A DNA stretch of 64,000 nt, taken from contig NZ_AGFR01000009.1 in the NCBI RefSeq assembly GCF_000231445.1, forward strand, positions 310,001 through 374,000, read 5' to 3'. Numbering within the stretch: position 1 is the stretch's first letter; each line of letters starts with the position of its first letter. The DNA is from Commensalibacter intestini A911 (lineage in GTDB: Bacteria; Pseudomonadota; Alphaproteobacteria; Acetobacterales; Acetobacteraceae). The notes below the pieces were generated by a model. The model ran no database searches. It was not told where the DNA came from and was given only the letters and a program-made list of their open reading frames with translations. Both the position numbers and the translations under genes were made by a program. This document shows positions 17,648 through 26,266 of the stretch, piece after piece.

Positions 17648-18214
17648 TTACTCTATCATATTGCTATTTTTCCAGAACTTTAAATGTGCAGCACCTATTT
17701 TTCTCTCATTAATCAAAGAGAAAGATGGGTTAAGTTGTATTTCTTCATCGACAGCAGTTTCTGTAACGATCAAAGCGTCTGCTGATATCCATTGATTTTT
17801 TTGTAATTGTTCTAACGCAATAGGGATCAGTTTGTGATGATAGGGGGGGTCAAAGAAAATAAGATTGCAAAAACAATTGCTTAATGGAGGCATTATAACG
17901 TCTTTATATAGGATGCTGATAGAATTTGCACGGCAAAGCTGTATATTTTTTTCTAAAACTTGCCGAGTTTGTATATTTTTTTCAAAGAAATAAGCCTTTT
18001 GGGCGCCTCTAGATAATGCTTCGAGGCCTAAAGCACCCGTTCCAGCAAAGGCGTCAAGAACAATTGCGCTTTCTATAAAGGCCTTGCCAGCCCAAGGGGC
18101 ATGTAACAAGATATCAAACAATGTTTGGCGTGCACGATCCAAGGTTGGACGTGTTTCTTTCCCCATAGGGGCATATAGAGTCGTGCCTTTATAGTTTCCT
18201 GCAATGATACGCAT
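17648..18214 (-). CDS. rsmD: 16S rRNA (guanine966-N2)-methyltransferase RsmD
   Basis: A 188-residue class I methyltransferase with the SAM-binding segment VLDAFAGTGALGLEALSRG (53-71) and catalytic motif FFDPPYHHK (D122-Y125) of RsmD. The N-terminal MRIIAGNYKG...ETRPTLDRARQTLFDIL is characteristic of the family. It methylates G966 in small-subunit rRNA during ribosome assembly. The gene starts 3 bases after the pseudouridine synthase stop, so both RNA-modification genes share an operon. Confidence 0.95.
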   Translation of the reverse strand: MRIIAGNYKGTTLYAPMGKETRPTLDRARQTLFDILLHAPWAGKAFIESAIVLDAFAGTGALGLEALSRGAQKAYFFEKNIQTRQVLEKNIQLCRANSISILYKDVIMPPLSNCFCNLIFFDPPYHHKLIPIALEQLQKNQWISADALIVTETAVDEEIQLNPSFSLINERKIGAAHLKFWKNSNMIE

Positions 18215-18217
18215 ATC

Positions 18218-19012
18218 TTACTTTTTCTTATGCTCAGCGGAAGGTAAACCGATTTGTTCTTTGATAACTTTAAAGGTAACCTCTTCAAGTGCACCTTTGG
18301 GTAGCGCACCGAGTTGGAATGGCCCGTATGCAATGCGGATCAATCGATTAACTTGTAAATTAATATGCTGCATGACGCGTCTAATTTCACGATTACGCCC
18401 TTCTTGTAAGGAAACGGTTAACCAGGTGTTATTGCCTTTTTGAGAATCAATTTTTACATCAATAGGCGCATAATGGATACCTTCGACGGTGATTCCTTTT
18501 TTTAGTCTATTAAAATCTTCTGGGTTAATCGTGCCAAAGACTCGAACGCGATAGCGTCTTGTCCATTGACTGCTGGGCATTTCCAGCTTTCTAGCCAAGG
18601 CACCATCATTGGTGAGGAGTAATAGACCCTCACTATTTAAATCTAAACGACCAACGCTGATAACCCGAGGCATTGCTTCGGGCATTGCTTCAAAAACGGT
18701 TTTACGTCCTTCTGGGTCTTTGTGTGTGGTGATAAGCCCTATGGGTTTATGATATCGCCATAAACGGGTTCGATCAGGTGCAGAGATTACTTTCCCTTCA
18801 ACTCTGATGATGTCGTGTTCTTGCACAAATGTTGCAGGTTGTTTGATGACTTCATTATTTAAAGAGATTTTACCATCTTGAATCATAGTCTCAGCTTCAC
18901 GACGAGACGCAACTCCTGCCCTTGCCAACCATTTGGCAATACGCTCTCCTTTAACAGAAGGTTGAGAATCGTTATCATTATTTGTGTTGTGCATAGAGTT
19001 TCGCCTTGGCAA
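18218..19012 (-). CDS. RsuA/RluB/RluF-family 16S/23S rRNA pseudouridine synthase
   Basis: The 264-residue protein has an N-terminal S4 RNA-binding domain (ERIAKWLARAGVASRREAETMI, about 23-70) and a synthase domain with GRLDLNSEGLLLLTNDG, catalytic D124, and QEGRNREIRRVM. This architecture is RsuA-type, and the length favours RluB (23S U2605). A basic/Asn-rich 20-residue N-terminal extension precedes S4. It overlaps the upstream glutaminase gene by 35 bases and is followed at 3 bases by rsmD, giving a tight three-gene operon. Confidence 0.9.
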   Translation of the reverse strand: MPRRNSMHNTNNDNDSQPSVKGERIAKWLARAGVASRREAETMIQDGKISLNNEVIKQPATFVQEHDIIRVEGKVISAPDRTRLWRYHKPIGLITTHKDPEGRKTVFEAMPEAMPRVISVGRLDLNSEGLLLLTNDGALARKLEMPSSQWTRRYRVRVFGTINPEDFNRLKKGITVEGIHYAPIDVKIDSQKGNNTWLTVSLQEGRNREIRRVMQHINLQVNRLIRIAYGPFQLGALPKGALEEVTFKVIKEQIGLPSAEHKKK

Positions 19013-19721
19013 TTAAAGCAGAAAAAATTTTACGATCCGGATATTCAATTCCGAATTCAGGGTGCCACTGTACACCAACAAAGAAATTCCGTGAAGGATC
19101 TTCAATCGCTTCGATGATATTATCCTCGGCAATGGCACTGATAATGCCACGCCCTGGAGATTTTATGGCCTGATGATGGGAGGAGTTAACTGCCCAACTG
19201 GTTCTTTGGCTGAGTGTTGATAAAATTGTATTGGGTTGTATGTTAATGCTATGACTTCCTTGATGTGGGGGGCAGTCTTGTTCATGAGGTAGAGCATCAG
19301 GAACATCATCAGGAAGATGTTGATAGAGTTCTCCCCCCAAAAATACAGCCATTAATTGAGCGCCACCACAGATGCCTAATACAGGTATATTTCTTTCCCA
19401 AGCAGCTTTTACAAGGGTCCATTCGAATTCTGTGCGTGTTGCATTAAGTTTGACCGCAGGGTGTATTTCTGTTGCACCATAAAGTGATGGATGAATATCA
19501 AAATTTCCACTGCTAATCACTAATCCGTCTAGTTTGTCTAAGATTGCATGAATATTTTTTGCATTTAGTGGAGAGAGCCCAATAGGAATACCTCCGGCCT
19601 CTATGGTCACGGTTGTATAGTTTTTCCGTAAGGCAAGCCATGGATAGGCAGAATATTCAGTGGAAGATCCATTGAATACATCAAGTGTAATACCAATCAT
19701 CGGCAAGGAGAGCATTGTCAT
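18978..19721 (-). CDS. Class I glutamine amidotransferase-like hydrolase (PuuD type)
   Basis: A 247-residue protein with the glutaminase triad C118 (LGICGGAQLMAVF), H220 and E222 (GVQWHPEFG). The whole-length match is to the gamma-glutamyl-gamma-aminobutyrate hydrolase (PuuD)-like peptidase C26 family, which releases glutamate from gamma-glutamyl compounds. No amine-catabolism genes are nearby, so the real substrate is uncertain. It is the first gene of an operon with the rRNA pseudouridine synthase and rsmD, overlapping the next gene by 35 bases. A possible earlier start is M3 with no effect on the domain. Confidence 0.85.
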   Translation of the reverse strand: MTMLSLPMIGITLDVFNGSSTEYSAYPWLALRKNYTTVTIEAGGIPIGLSPLNAKNIHAILDKLDGLVISSGNFDIHPSLYGATEIHPAVKLNATRTEFEWTLVKAAWERNIPVLGICGGAQLMAVFLGGELYQHLPDDVPDALPHEQDCPPHQGSHSINIQPNTILSTLSQRTSWAVNSSHHQAIKSPGRGIISAIAEDNIIEAIEDPSRNFFVGVQWHPEFGIEYPDRKIFSALIAKAKLYAQHK

Positions 19722-19912
19722 GAATATAAAAAATTTATGTTATAGGTTATAGATACGTATTCTTTTCTATTAAGAAGAACGGTTATATTTGTCAAAGTCT
19801 CTTTAGTGTCGAGTAAAAGAATACATCTATTTTATTCCTGAAAATAAGATATTATTACTTTCGAATAGGATATGAAGGTTAGGTTATATTATACTTATTT
19901 AAGGATATATGA

Positions 19913-20386
19913 TTGCAAAAGAAAGCAAATTCTTTTTGGAAGATGGATATTGCGCTGAATTTAGCAAACTGTGCTTTTGATGCAGGTGAAGTTCCTGTTG
20001 GGGCATTGGTGATCTCTCCTGAAGGTCAGATTGTTTCTGAAGCGTTTAATCAAGTTGAGAAATTACAAAATCCTACAGCACATGCAGAAATATTGGCATT
20101 AGAAAAGGCTTGTGCATTATTAAGTAGAAAACGTTTGGTAGGATATACCTTAGTTGTTACGTTAGAGCCTTGCCCAATGTGTGCAGCTGCTGCGATGCAT
20201 TATCGTATTGATCGTATTGTGTTTGGAGCGTATGACCCAAAAGGTGGTGGTGTAGAGCACGGAGCTTGTATTTTTTCTCATCGGCAGTCGTTGCATCGTC
20301 CAGAAATTATCGGTGGAGTACAAGAGCAAGAGAGTCAAATCTTGTTAAAAAATTTTTTCCAACAAATGAGATCGACTTCTTGTTAA
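19913..20386 (+). CDS. tadA: tRNA-specific adenosine deaminase
   Basis: A 157-residue zinc deaminase with H57/E59 (TAHAEILALEKAC) and C87/C90 (LEPCPMCAAAAMHYRI), the TadA signature. It converts A34 to inosine in tRNA-Arg(ACG), essential in most bacteria. The length is normal. The start at 19913 is TTG following AAGGATATATGA; this is the only in-frame start that keeps the whole N-terminal helix. It is monocistronic and divergent from the glutaminase operon. Confidence 0.95.
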   Translation: MQKKANSFWKMDIALNLANCAFDAGEVPVGALVISPEGQIVSEAFNQVEKLQNPTAHAEILALEKACALLSRKRLVGYTLVVTLEPCPMCAAAAMHYRIDRIVFGAYDPKGGGVEHGACIFSHRQSLHRPEIIGGVQEQESQILLKNFFQQMRSTSC

Positions 20387-20456
20387 TTTTTGCCATAATT
20401 ACCAATCATAGTAGAGCCAACTATTCATTATTATGAATTTAAACAATAGGTGTTGA

Positions 20457-22016
20457 ATGATTAACTTTTTAAATAAAGACCAATTTGTTAAAGCATTTTC
20501 TCAATTCACCCCATATATTAGACAAGGGATGATGGCTTCTTTGCTGATTGGCAGCTCTATTTCTTTTGGTGGGGTTTATTCCGCAAATGCGGCTGGTGTA
20601 TTAACTGAACATGCAGGGGCGATTAAGCCGGTTACCTCGACTCAAAATCTACCTAATTTTGTTGATTTAGTGAAGCAAGTGCGACCAGCAGTCGTTTCTA
20701 TTTCATCAAAAATAACCGTTGGTGGAGACGATCAAACAATCAGTGGCTTCCCTGATAATGGTAATTTTTCAGGTGGTGGGAATGGTGGATTTCCAGCACC
20801 GTTTCCTTTTCCAATGTTTCCTCAACAAATGCAAAAACAAGTTGTAGAAGCTCGTGGGTCTGGGTTTATTATTTCTCCTGATGGGTATGTAGTTACTAAT
20901 AATCACGTTGTTAAAGATTCAAAGAAAATTACAGTTTCTTTAGAGGATGGTTCGAAATATCAAGCAACAGTGGTTGGGTTAGATCCAAAAACGGATTTAG
21001 CTTTATTAAAAATTAAATCTGATAAACCCTTCCCATTTATTCAATTGGGAGATTCGAATGGTGTTGAACCAGGAGAATGGGTGATTGCAGTTGGCGACCC
21101 ATATGGTCTAGGTGGCACGGTAACAGCTGGGATTGTGTCTGCTCGTGGTCGAGATATTGGCGATGGCCCGTATGATTCTTTTATTCAGATTGATGCGCCG
21201 ATTAATCGTGGGAACTCCGGAGGGCCTTTATTCTCTCAGGATGGTAAAGTTATTGGCGTAAATACCGCTATTTTATCTCCATCAGGGGGATCCATTGGAA
21301 TTGGATTTGCTATTCCATCAAACACCGTAAAAAATATTATTGGGCAATTAGAAAAAAGTGGTCATGTGACCAGAGGTTATTTAGGCGTTGCAGCACAATC
21401 TGTAACATCTTCTATGGTAAAAGCGTTAAAACTTCCAGAGCCTGAACATGGTATGCAACCACAAGGTGCTTTGGTAGCGTCTATTTCTCCGGATAGTCCT
21501 GCAGAAAAAGCTGGAGTTATGGTAGGGGATGTGATTTTAAGTTTAGATGGCCAAGTTGTGAAAGATCCTCGTGAACTTGCCGTGCGTGTGGCTGGAATTG
21601 CGCCAGGGACAGATATCAAGTTAACCGTGTTACGAGATGGGGTTAAAAAAGATCTAACGGCTAAGGTTGCGAATCTGAGTGACGATAAACAAGATAATAA
21701 AGCTGTTATTAAAAAAACAAGTAATCTTGGGCTTGCTTTATCACCGTTAACGCCTGACTTAAGACAACAAATTGGTGTTGATGATAGTGTTAAAGGCGTT
21801 GTGATTAGTGGGATTAAAAGTAATTCACCTGCTGATCGTTCTGGATTGCAGCCTGGAGACGTGATTGTGTCTGTTGATAATCATCCCGTTGATAATCCTA
21901 ATGCAGTAACAGATGCCATTCGTAATGTTCTGAAAAAAGATACAGATGTTTTATTAAGAATATTAAGAGGCAATCAGTCTTTATTTATATCAGTTAGCAC
22001 AAATGATGCTGAATAA
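20457..22016 (+). CDS. degP: Periplasmic serine protease/chaperone of the DegP/HtrA (MucD) family
   Basis: The 519-residue protein has an N-terminal export signal (about 1-46, ending SANAAG), a Gly/Phe/Pro-rich LA loop (about 100-130), and a trypsin-like domain with triad H150 (NNHVV), D180 (TDLALLKI) and S254 (NRGNSGGPL). Two PDZ domains follow (about 300-400 and 420-515). It degrades or refolds misfolded envelope proteins. Domain order and length are normal for the Do family. A hairpin terminator lies 35 bases after the stop, so it is transcribed alone. The DegP versus DegQ/MucD name cannot be decided from sequence. Confidence 0.95.
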   Translation: MINFLNKDQFVKAFSQFTPYIRQGMMASLLIGSSISFGGVYSANAAGVLTEHAGAIKPVTSTQNLPNFVDLVKQVRPAVVSISSKITVGGDDQTISGFPDNGNFSGGGNGGFPAPFPFPMFPQQMQKQVVEARGSGFIISPDGYVVTNNHVVKDSKKITVSLEDGSKYQATVVGLDPKTDLALLKIKSDKPFPFIQLGDSNGVEPGEWVIAVGDPYGLGGTVTAGIVSARGRDIGDGPYDSFIQIDAPINRGNSGGPLFSQDGKVIGVNTAILSPSGGSIGIGFAIPSNTVKNIIGQLEKSGHVTRGYLGVAAQSVTSSMVKALKLPEPEHGMQPQGALVASISPDSPAEKAGVMVGDVILSLDGQVVKDPRELAVRVAGIAPGTDIKLTVLRDGVKKDLTAKVANLSDDKQDNKAVIKKTSNLGLALSPLTPDLRQQIGVDDSVKGVVISGIKSNSPADRSGLQPGDVIVSVDNHPVDNPNAVTDAIRNVLKKDTDVLLRILRGNQSLFISVSTNDAE

Positions 22017-22050
22017 ATTTATTTATCAGTAGTTGTTAGATATTCTACAA

Positions 22051-22080
22051 AAGTCAGGTGATTTCAAACCTGACTTTTTT
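22051..22080 (+). terminator. Rho-independent terminator after degP
   Basis: AAGTCAGGT (22051-22059) and ACCTGACTT (22068-22076) pair perfectly over nine bases, closing an 8-base loop, followed by T6. Confidence 0.85.
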
Positions 22081-22102
22081 ATTGTTGGTATGAATATACA
22101 AA

Positions 22103-22131
22103 TTGACAGTGTATTAAAGCTGGATTAACAA
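22103..22131 (+). promoter_or_regulatory. Candidate promoter of the fluoride riboswitch-crcB unit
   Basis: A perfect -35 TTGACA (22103-22108) and a weak -10 TAACAA (22126-22131) are 17 bases apart and would start RNA just before the riboswitch. The -10 matches only three of six consensus bases. Confidence 0.4.
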
Positions 22132-22142
22132 TAATAAATAAA

Positions 22143-22203
22143 GTTTAGGAGATGATATCCTCCTTGTAAACCGCCGCATTTTGCGGATGATGATATCTAC
22201 GCG
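22143..22203 (+). ncRNA. Fluoride riboswitch (crcB motif)
   Basis: The leader shows the conserved elements of the fluoride aptamer in order: GGAGATGATATCCTCC, then AACCGCCGC, a short stem, and GGATGATGATATCTAC. It lies about 70 bases before crcB, a fluoride exporter, the normal partner of this riboswitch. On binding fluoride it is expected to switch the gene on. Recognised from the known motif. Confidence 0.88.
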
Positions 22204-22267
22204 GAGCCAGTATGTACGGGGCGCGTAGATCTGTACCTATCTGGCATATTATTTGTATAAGGATAGG
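22195..22267 (+). promoter_or_regulatory. Riboswitch expression platform with possible RBS sequestration
   Basis: ATCTACGCG (22195-22203) pairs perfectly with CGCGTAGAT (22222-22230), using the aptamer's last conserved bases, so this stem and the aptamer exclude each other. There is no T-tract. Downstream CCTATC (22236-22241) can pair with GATAGG (22262-22267) at the ribosome binding site of crcB. This suggests translational control, by inference. Confidence 0.5.
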
Positions 22268-22271
22268 GTAA

Positions 22272-22646
22272 ATGTTTAATTCAATTATGATGGTCAGTGT
22301 TGGTGGAACGCTTGGTTGCTTGCTTCGGTGGTGGCTAGGAATGTCTTTAAATTCTTTGTTCCCCTATATGCCTTTGGGAACATTAGCTGCCAATTGTATT
22401 GCAGGATATTTAATTGGAATTGCCGTAGCTATTTTTGTGTTAATTCCAGCGTTAGTGCCATGGCGGTTATTTATTATTACGGGATTCCTTGGTGGTCTTT
22501 CTACGTTTTCAAGTTTTTCTGCAGAAGTTGTTTTATCAATGCAAGAAGGCCGTTTTATGTGGGCTGGAATAACTATCTTAACCCATGTCTGTGCGTCGAT
22601 TATCTTAACAATTTTAGGAATAATGACCGTTTATTCTTTGCGATAA
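22272..22646 (+). CDS. crcB: Fluoride exporter CrcB/Fluc
   Basis: The 124-residue, four-helix membrane protein has the Fluc features GGTLGCLLRWW at the N-terminus, PLGTLAANCIAGYLIG in helix 2, and GFLGGLSTFSSFSAEV in helix 3, with the Phe/Ser/Thr track lining the pore. It forms a dual-topology dimer that lets F- leave the cell. A fluoride riboswitch lies upstream and AAGGATAGGG is the ribosome binding site, so fluoride induction is likely. The length is normal. Confidence 0.95.
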   Translation: MFNSIMMVSVGGTLGCLLRWWLGMSLNSLFPYMPLGTLAANCIAGYLIGIAVAIFVLIPALVPWRLFIITGFLGGLSTFSSFSAEVVLSMQEGRFMWAGITILTHVCASIILTILGIMTVYSLR

Positions 22647-22715
22647 CCGGATCGTAAATGGGGTGATCAATAAGGTTTGTAATAGTTTAATCTGTCTATG
22701 AATGGCTAAGGTATT

Positions 22716-23501
22716 TTATAATTTTTGTCTTGGTGTTCGTCCTGTAATTTTTTGGAACATTGTAATGAAGGCTGATGCACTACTATAGCCGAGTTCATAG
22801 GCAACAACCTCTACTTTATATCCTTGATCTAATAAATGCATTGCTTGAACAATTTTAAAGCGTCGGCGCCATTCGGTGAATGGCATTCCCAGCTCATGGT
22901 GACTTTTTCGGTTTAATGTCCGAACAGTGATACCTGCTTTTTGAGCTAAGATTTGGATAGGTGTGTTATCTTCTGGGGTGGCTTCTATAAATTCTAGAAG
23001 ATGGCGTAGCGTCATATCGTTTGATGATGGTAGAAAGTCACTATGTATTTTCATCTGTTTTAATTGATCGATAAAGACCACTAAAAGTCTTTGTATTTCA
23101 TCAGAAACCAGCATGGTTTGTGGAAGAGATTTTAAGTATTTTAAGATAGATCGGGAGAGTTCATTGGTTTCAAGTGTGCATGGAATAGTTGGAAGGCCCA
23201 TGCAAAAATCTGGCATGATATGAACAGAGCAAGAGCTGGTGATATAACGACTTAGGCATTCATGGTCAACCATAGGAGGAATCCATACGCCATAATTCAT
23301 TGGGGCAATGAGGTGGTTGGATTCAACGTTTACTTCGAGGCTGCCATCAAAAGTAAAGACAAATTCTCCTGATTTATGGTGTAGGACAGAGTAAGTGGAG
23401 TTGGCAGGCATATCCGATGTTCTGAACCAACAAGGATATAAAAAATCATCAGAAAAATAAGAAGAAAGTAATAGAGGTTTATTTTTTACATTGGTGGTCA
23501 T
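22716..23501 (-). CDS. AraC-family transcriptional regulator
   Basis: A 261-residue regulator with an N-terminal cupin-like sensing region (GEFVFTFDGSLEV, NYGVWIPPMVDHEC) and a C-terminal double helix-turn-helix (IQILAQKAGITVRTLNRKSH and VEVVAYELGYSSASAFITMFQKITGRTP), the AraC signature. It resembles the NimR/RmlC-cupin AraC group that controls efflux genes. The divergent neighbour is a broken alaE-type exporter, which may have been its target; no other target is nearby. The inducer is unknown. Confidence 0.9.
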   Translation of the reverse strand: MTTNVKNKPLLLSSYFSDDFLYPCWFRTSDMPANSTYSVLHHKSGEFVFTFDGSLEVNVESNHLIAPMNYGVWIPPMVDHECLSRYITSSCSVHIMPDFCMGLPTIPCTLETNELSRSILKYLKSLPQTMLVSDEIQRLLVVFIDQLKQMKIHSDFLPSSNDMTLRHLLEFIEATPEDNTPIQILAQKAGITVRTLNRKSHHELGMPFTEWRRRFKIVQAMHLLDQGYKVEVVAYELGYSSASAFITMFQKITGRTPRQKL

Positions 23502-23639
23502 CTTCTGTCCTAATTAAACAATAAATTGTCCATCCTTCATTATACTGATTGGCGAGAAAACGGGCATAATATCCTTAAGTTTTATTAGATGATGATTAGA
23601 GGATAATATGCATTTCATTTTAAATAATTTTATTAGTAA

Positions 23640-24100
23640 CCACCACTATTCTTTTGTAAAAAAATATTAAAAGGAATTAAATCAGATCCATTTAGGTTAA
23701 TCGTTGCAGATATGGTGGCAATGGTTATTTTTTGTACTATTACCAATATGTTTATTGAAATTTTAATTTCTAAGATGACTTTTGGACAATCATTTTATGC
23801 TCGATTAATTGCGGTTCCAGTGAATGCGTTGATTGCTAAACCTTATGGTAGTTATAGAGACTTTCTTTTACACAGAGTTCCCTTGAGTAAAACGAACGCT
23901 GTTGTGAATATCATGTTTAATGTTTTTGCCTATGTCACCTTATTAACACCTATTATATATTAATTATTCTCTATGCAGGGGCTAATATGCATCAAGTAAT
24001 TACTGCTGCGGCTGGTAATGTTGTTTTATCTATTTGCACAGGTGGTATTTATGGGTAATTTTTAGATTATTGCAGAAGGCTTTTTCATATTTTTTTATGA
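23640..24100 (+). pseudogene. alaE: L-alanine exporter alaE, broken
   Basis: The frame without a start codon (RLIVADMVAMVIFCTITNM, then GQSFYARLIAVPVNALIAKPYG) matches AlaE, a four-helix exporter of about 149 residues. It stops at 23961-23963. Shifting by one base near 23950 continues with YAGANMHQVITAAAGNVV and IYG, then a TAA (24056-24058) exactly where AlaE has a Tyr codon, and then FLDYCRRLF to the TGA at 24098-24100. So there is one frameshift, one nonsense codon, and probably a lost start. Alanine export by this gene is gone. It is divergent from the AraC regulator. Confidence 0.85.
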
Positions 24101-24437
24101 ATAGACAGTTTTATCTTTGTGGCTAGATTATAAGAAGAAATGATTTTAATAGTAATGACATCAAATAATCGTTATTTAATCAAAATTAATTTGATATTAA
24201 AATGAGCAATGTTAATGTGAATATGCAATGAAATCATAAGAACTTAATTTTTTCAAAAGTTTTATAAATTTTTTATTGCTATATTTTAGTATCATAAGGA
24301 TAAAATTATGCTAAAAGAATTAACAAAGTATGAGATTTTTCTTTCATAAATTTCATTGTAAACTTTTATCAGATGATCTTTATAGAATTATTAAAATATG
24401 AGAGTATGATCCTTTTTATAAATTAGGATCGGTTGGA
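24101..24437. other. AT-rich intergenic region
   Basis: No frame, RNA gene or convincing hairpin is visible in these 337 bases; it presumably holds the promoter of the META-domain gene. Confidence 0.4.
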
Positions 24438-24884
24438 ATGATTAAAAATCTGTTTGCATGGATCGTCGGTATTCAAATGGTTCTTGGCAGTGGTTTGGCT
24501 TTTGCACAGGTGGTAGAAAAACAATCTCCATTTGATGAATCTGTATGGCGTGTTGAATCTCTGCAAGGTCAGAAAAAAACGCTTCAAACCTATCAAGGGG
24601 AAAAGAATTATGCATCTATTTCCTTTAATCCTTACAGTCATAAAGTGACTGGGCGTGGTTTGTGTAATAAATTTCTCGGAAAATTTAGCCAAGGTAAAAA
24701 TACAGTTACCATTCAGGATATTGTGACAACGAATGAAACTTGTTTATCAAATGATGTCAATGCACAGGATGCGCGTTTTTTCAGTTATTTGAAATCTATT
24801 AAATCTTATTCAATCCATGGCAAAGTTTTAAAGTTGTTAGACGCACAAAATAATCCATTGATTATTGCTCGTTGGGCTAGGTAA
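24438..24884 (+). CDS. Exported META/HslJ-domain protein
   Basis: A 148-residue protein with a signal peptide (residues 1-23, ending AFAQ) and a META domain: SVWRVESLQGQ, ISFNPYSHKVTGRGLCNKFLGKF with the conserved G-x-CN core, and a late TTNETCLSN...DARFFSYLKS. The domain occurs in HslJ, a heat-inducible protein linked to novobiocin resistance in E. coli, and in other envelope proteins. The two cysteines may form the usual disulfide. The biochemical role is not known. It lies just upstream of the dienelactone hydrolase gene, possibly in one transcript. Confidence 0.85.
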   Translation: MIKNLFAWIVGIQMVLGSGLAFAQVVEKQSPFDESVWRVESLQGQKKTLQTYQGEKNYASISFNPYSHKVTGRGLCNKFLGKFSQGKNTVTIQDIVTTNETCLSNDVNAQDARFFSYLKSIKSYSIHGKVLKLLDAQNNPLIIARWAR

Positions 24885-24943
24885 ACTCGGCTTGATATGA
24901 GCATTAGTGCTTTTCATAGAAATTGATCGGTAAAAGTAAAGTC

Positions 24944-25681
24944 ATGATTATCCAAACGAATGAAACAATTGATCTAAAAACACCAACAGGCTTGATGCGT
25001 TGTCATATTTTTCGTCCAGTTGCTGAAGGAAAATATGCTGCAGTTATTTTTTACTCAGAAATTTATCAAGTCACGCAACCTATTCGTCGGTTAGCAGCTT
25101 ATATTGCAGGACAAGGTTATATCGTGATTGTGCCAGAAGTGTATCATGAGTATGAACCTCTAGGGACTGTCTTGGAATATGATAAAGAAGGAACGGATCG
25201 CGGAAATTGCTTGAAATTTGAAAAGCCTATTTCTGCGTATGATTCAGATGCTAACACGGTGATTGAGTGGGCGAAGACCTATGAACATTGTAATGGTCAT
25301 ATTGGCACAATGGGTGTTTGCTTAGGTGGTCATTTGGCATTACGTGCAGCATTACATTCTGATGTCAAAGCAGCAGCTTGTTTTTATGCAACAAATGTGC
25401 ATGATTCGACGTTAGGACAAGGGCAGTGTGATAATACTATTCATCGTTTGAATGAACTCAAAGGGGAGACCATGTTTGTGTTTGGCAGACAGGATCCTCA
25501 TGTGCCATTTGAAGGACGTATTCAAATTCAACAAGCGTTACATAAAGCAGAAGCTTCTTATGAATGGCATGAATTTAACGCACAACATGCTTTTTTGCGT
25601 GATGAAGGTCCAAGATATGATGCGGCTTTATTTCAAACATGTATGGAACTTGTGATTCGTTTGTTTGGACGTAATTTATAG
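24944..25681 (+). CDS. Dienelactone hydrolase family protein
   Basis: From the ATG at 24944 the product has 245 residues; a TTG at 24923 would add seven without support. It has the DLH alpha/beta-hydrolase features: E near FYSEIYQ, nucleophile cysteine in MGVCLGGHLALR, then FGRQDPHVPF (Asp) and FNAQHAFLRDEG (His). The Cys-Asp-His triad with a supporting Glu is specific to dienelactone hydrolases, which open lactone rings in aromatic-compound breakdown. No other aromatic-catabolism genes are near, so the substrate may differ. Confidence 0.88.
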   Translation: MIIQTNETIDLKTPTGLMRCHIFRPVAEGKYAAVIFYSEIYQVTQPIRRLAAYIAGQGYIVIVPEVYHEYEPLGTVLEYDKEGTDRGNCLKFEKPISAYDSDANTVIEWAKTYEHCNGHIGTMGVCLGGHLALRAALHSDVKAAACFYATNVHDSTLGQGQCDNTIHRLNELKGETMFVFGRQDPHVPFEGRIQIQQALHKAEASYEWHEFNAQHAFLRDEGPRYDAALFQTCMELVIRLFGRNL

Positions 25682-25692
25682 TTCAATAAAGA

Positions 25693-25724
25693 AAAAGCAT
25701 TATATAAATTTATATAATGCTTTT
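25693..25724. terminator. Perfect palindromic bidirectional terminator
   Basis: The 32 bases from AAAAGCATTATATAAA to its exact reverse complement form a perfect palindrome between the convergent hydrolase and DUF3297 genes, with A and T runs at its ends serving both strands. Confidence 0.75.
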
Positions 25725-25730
25725 AATATC

Positions 25731-25988
25731 TTATTTAGCTTTTTCGTCAGTATTTTCTTTGACATAAGCCTCAACAAGACCATTTAATTTCATTGTCATC
25801 GGTTTACCGTCGCGTTTTACGGTGTTTCCAACACTGACTTTTACCCATTTTTCACTGATACAATATTCAACAACATTGTCTTTTTCAACGCCTTTGAAAC
25901 GAATGCCAACGCCATGGTTCAGGAGTTCTTCGTTATAATAAGGGCTGTGTGGATCTGCGGATAAACGATCGGGAAGAGTATCAGTCAT
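25731..25988 (-). CDS. DUF3297 family protein
   Basis: An 85-residue soluble protein beginning TDTLPDRLSADPHSPYYNEE and including GVGIRFKGVEKDNVVEYCISEKWVK and RDGKPMTMKLNG, the pattern of the widespread DUF3297 family of alpha- and gammaproteobacteria. Family members are sometimes annotated as glutathione peroxidase without evidence in the sequence; I see no selenocysteine or Cys active site of that type. Function is unknown. It is monocistronic and converges on the hydrolase gene. Confidence 0.85.
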   Translation of the reverse strand: MTDTLPDRLSADPHSPYYNEELLNHGVGIRFKGVEKDNVVEYCISEKWVKVSVGNTVKRDGKPMTMKLNGLVEAYVKENTDEKAK

Positions 25989-26266
25989 GATAGAGGTTCC
26001 TTGTATGTAATCTGTATGTAGTGTTTATCTATTACAAAAAAATATCGAAACATGACAAGAGAAAACATCTTGTGTTTGTGATTTGTTCGATAACTTGGTG
26101 GAGATAATCGTTTAAACATCAACAATTCTTTCTAAAATTTGACAAATAATAGATTGAGTATTCGCCATAATGCGTGTTTTATGGATGGTGAAAGATTTAA
26201 GAAGATCGCTGTTATATAATGTGATCATAAAAATATTTAAGAGTCATTTAAGGAGAAAACATACCA

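Noticed and set aside
9935-20480. Shared 16-base string ATGATTAACTTTTTAA near 9,940 and at the degP start
   Set aside because: Low-complexity AT-rich match; no extended similarity around it.
25989-26266. TTGACA-like box near 26,137 upstream of the tricorn-type gene
   Set aside because: No -10 box lies at the right distance; the TATAAT-like bases near 26,214 have no -35 partner.
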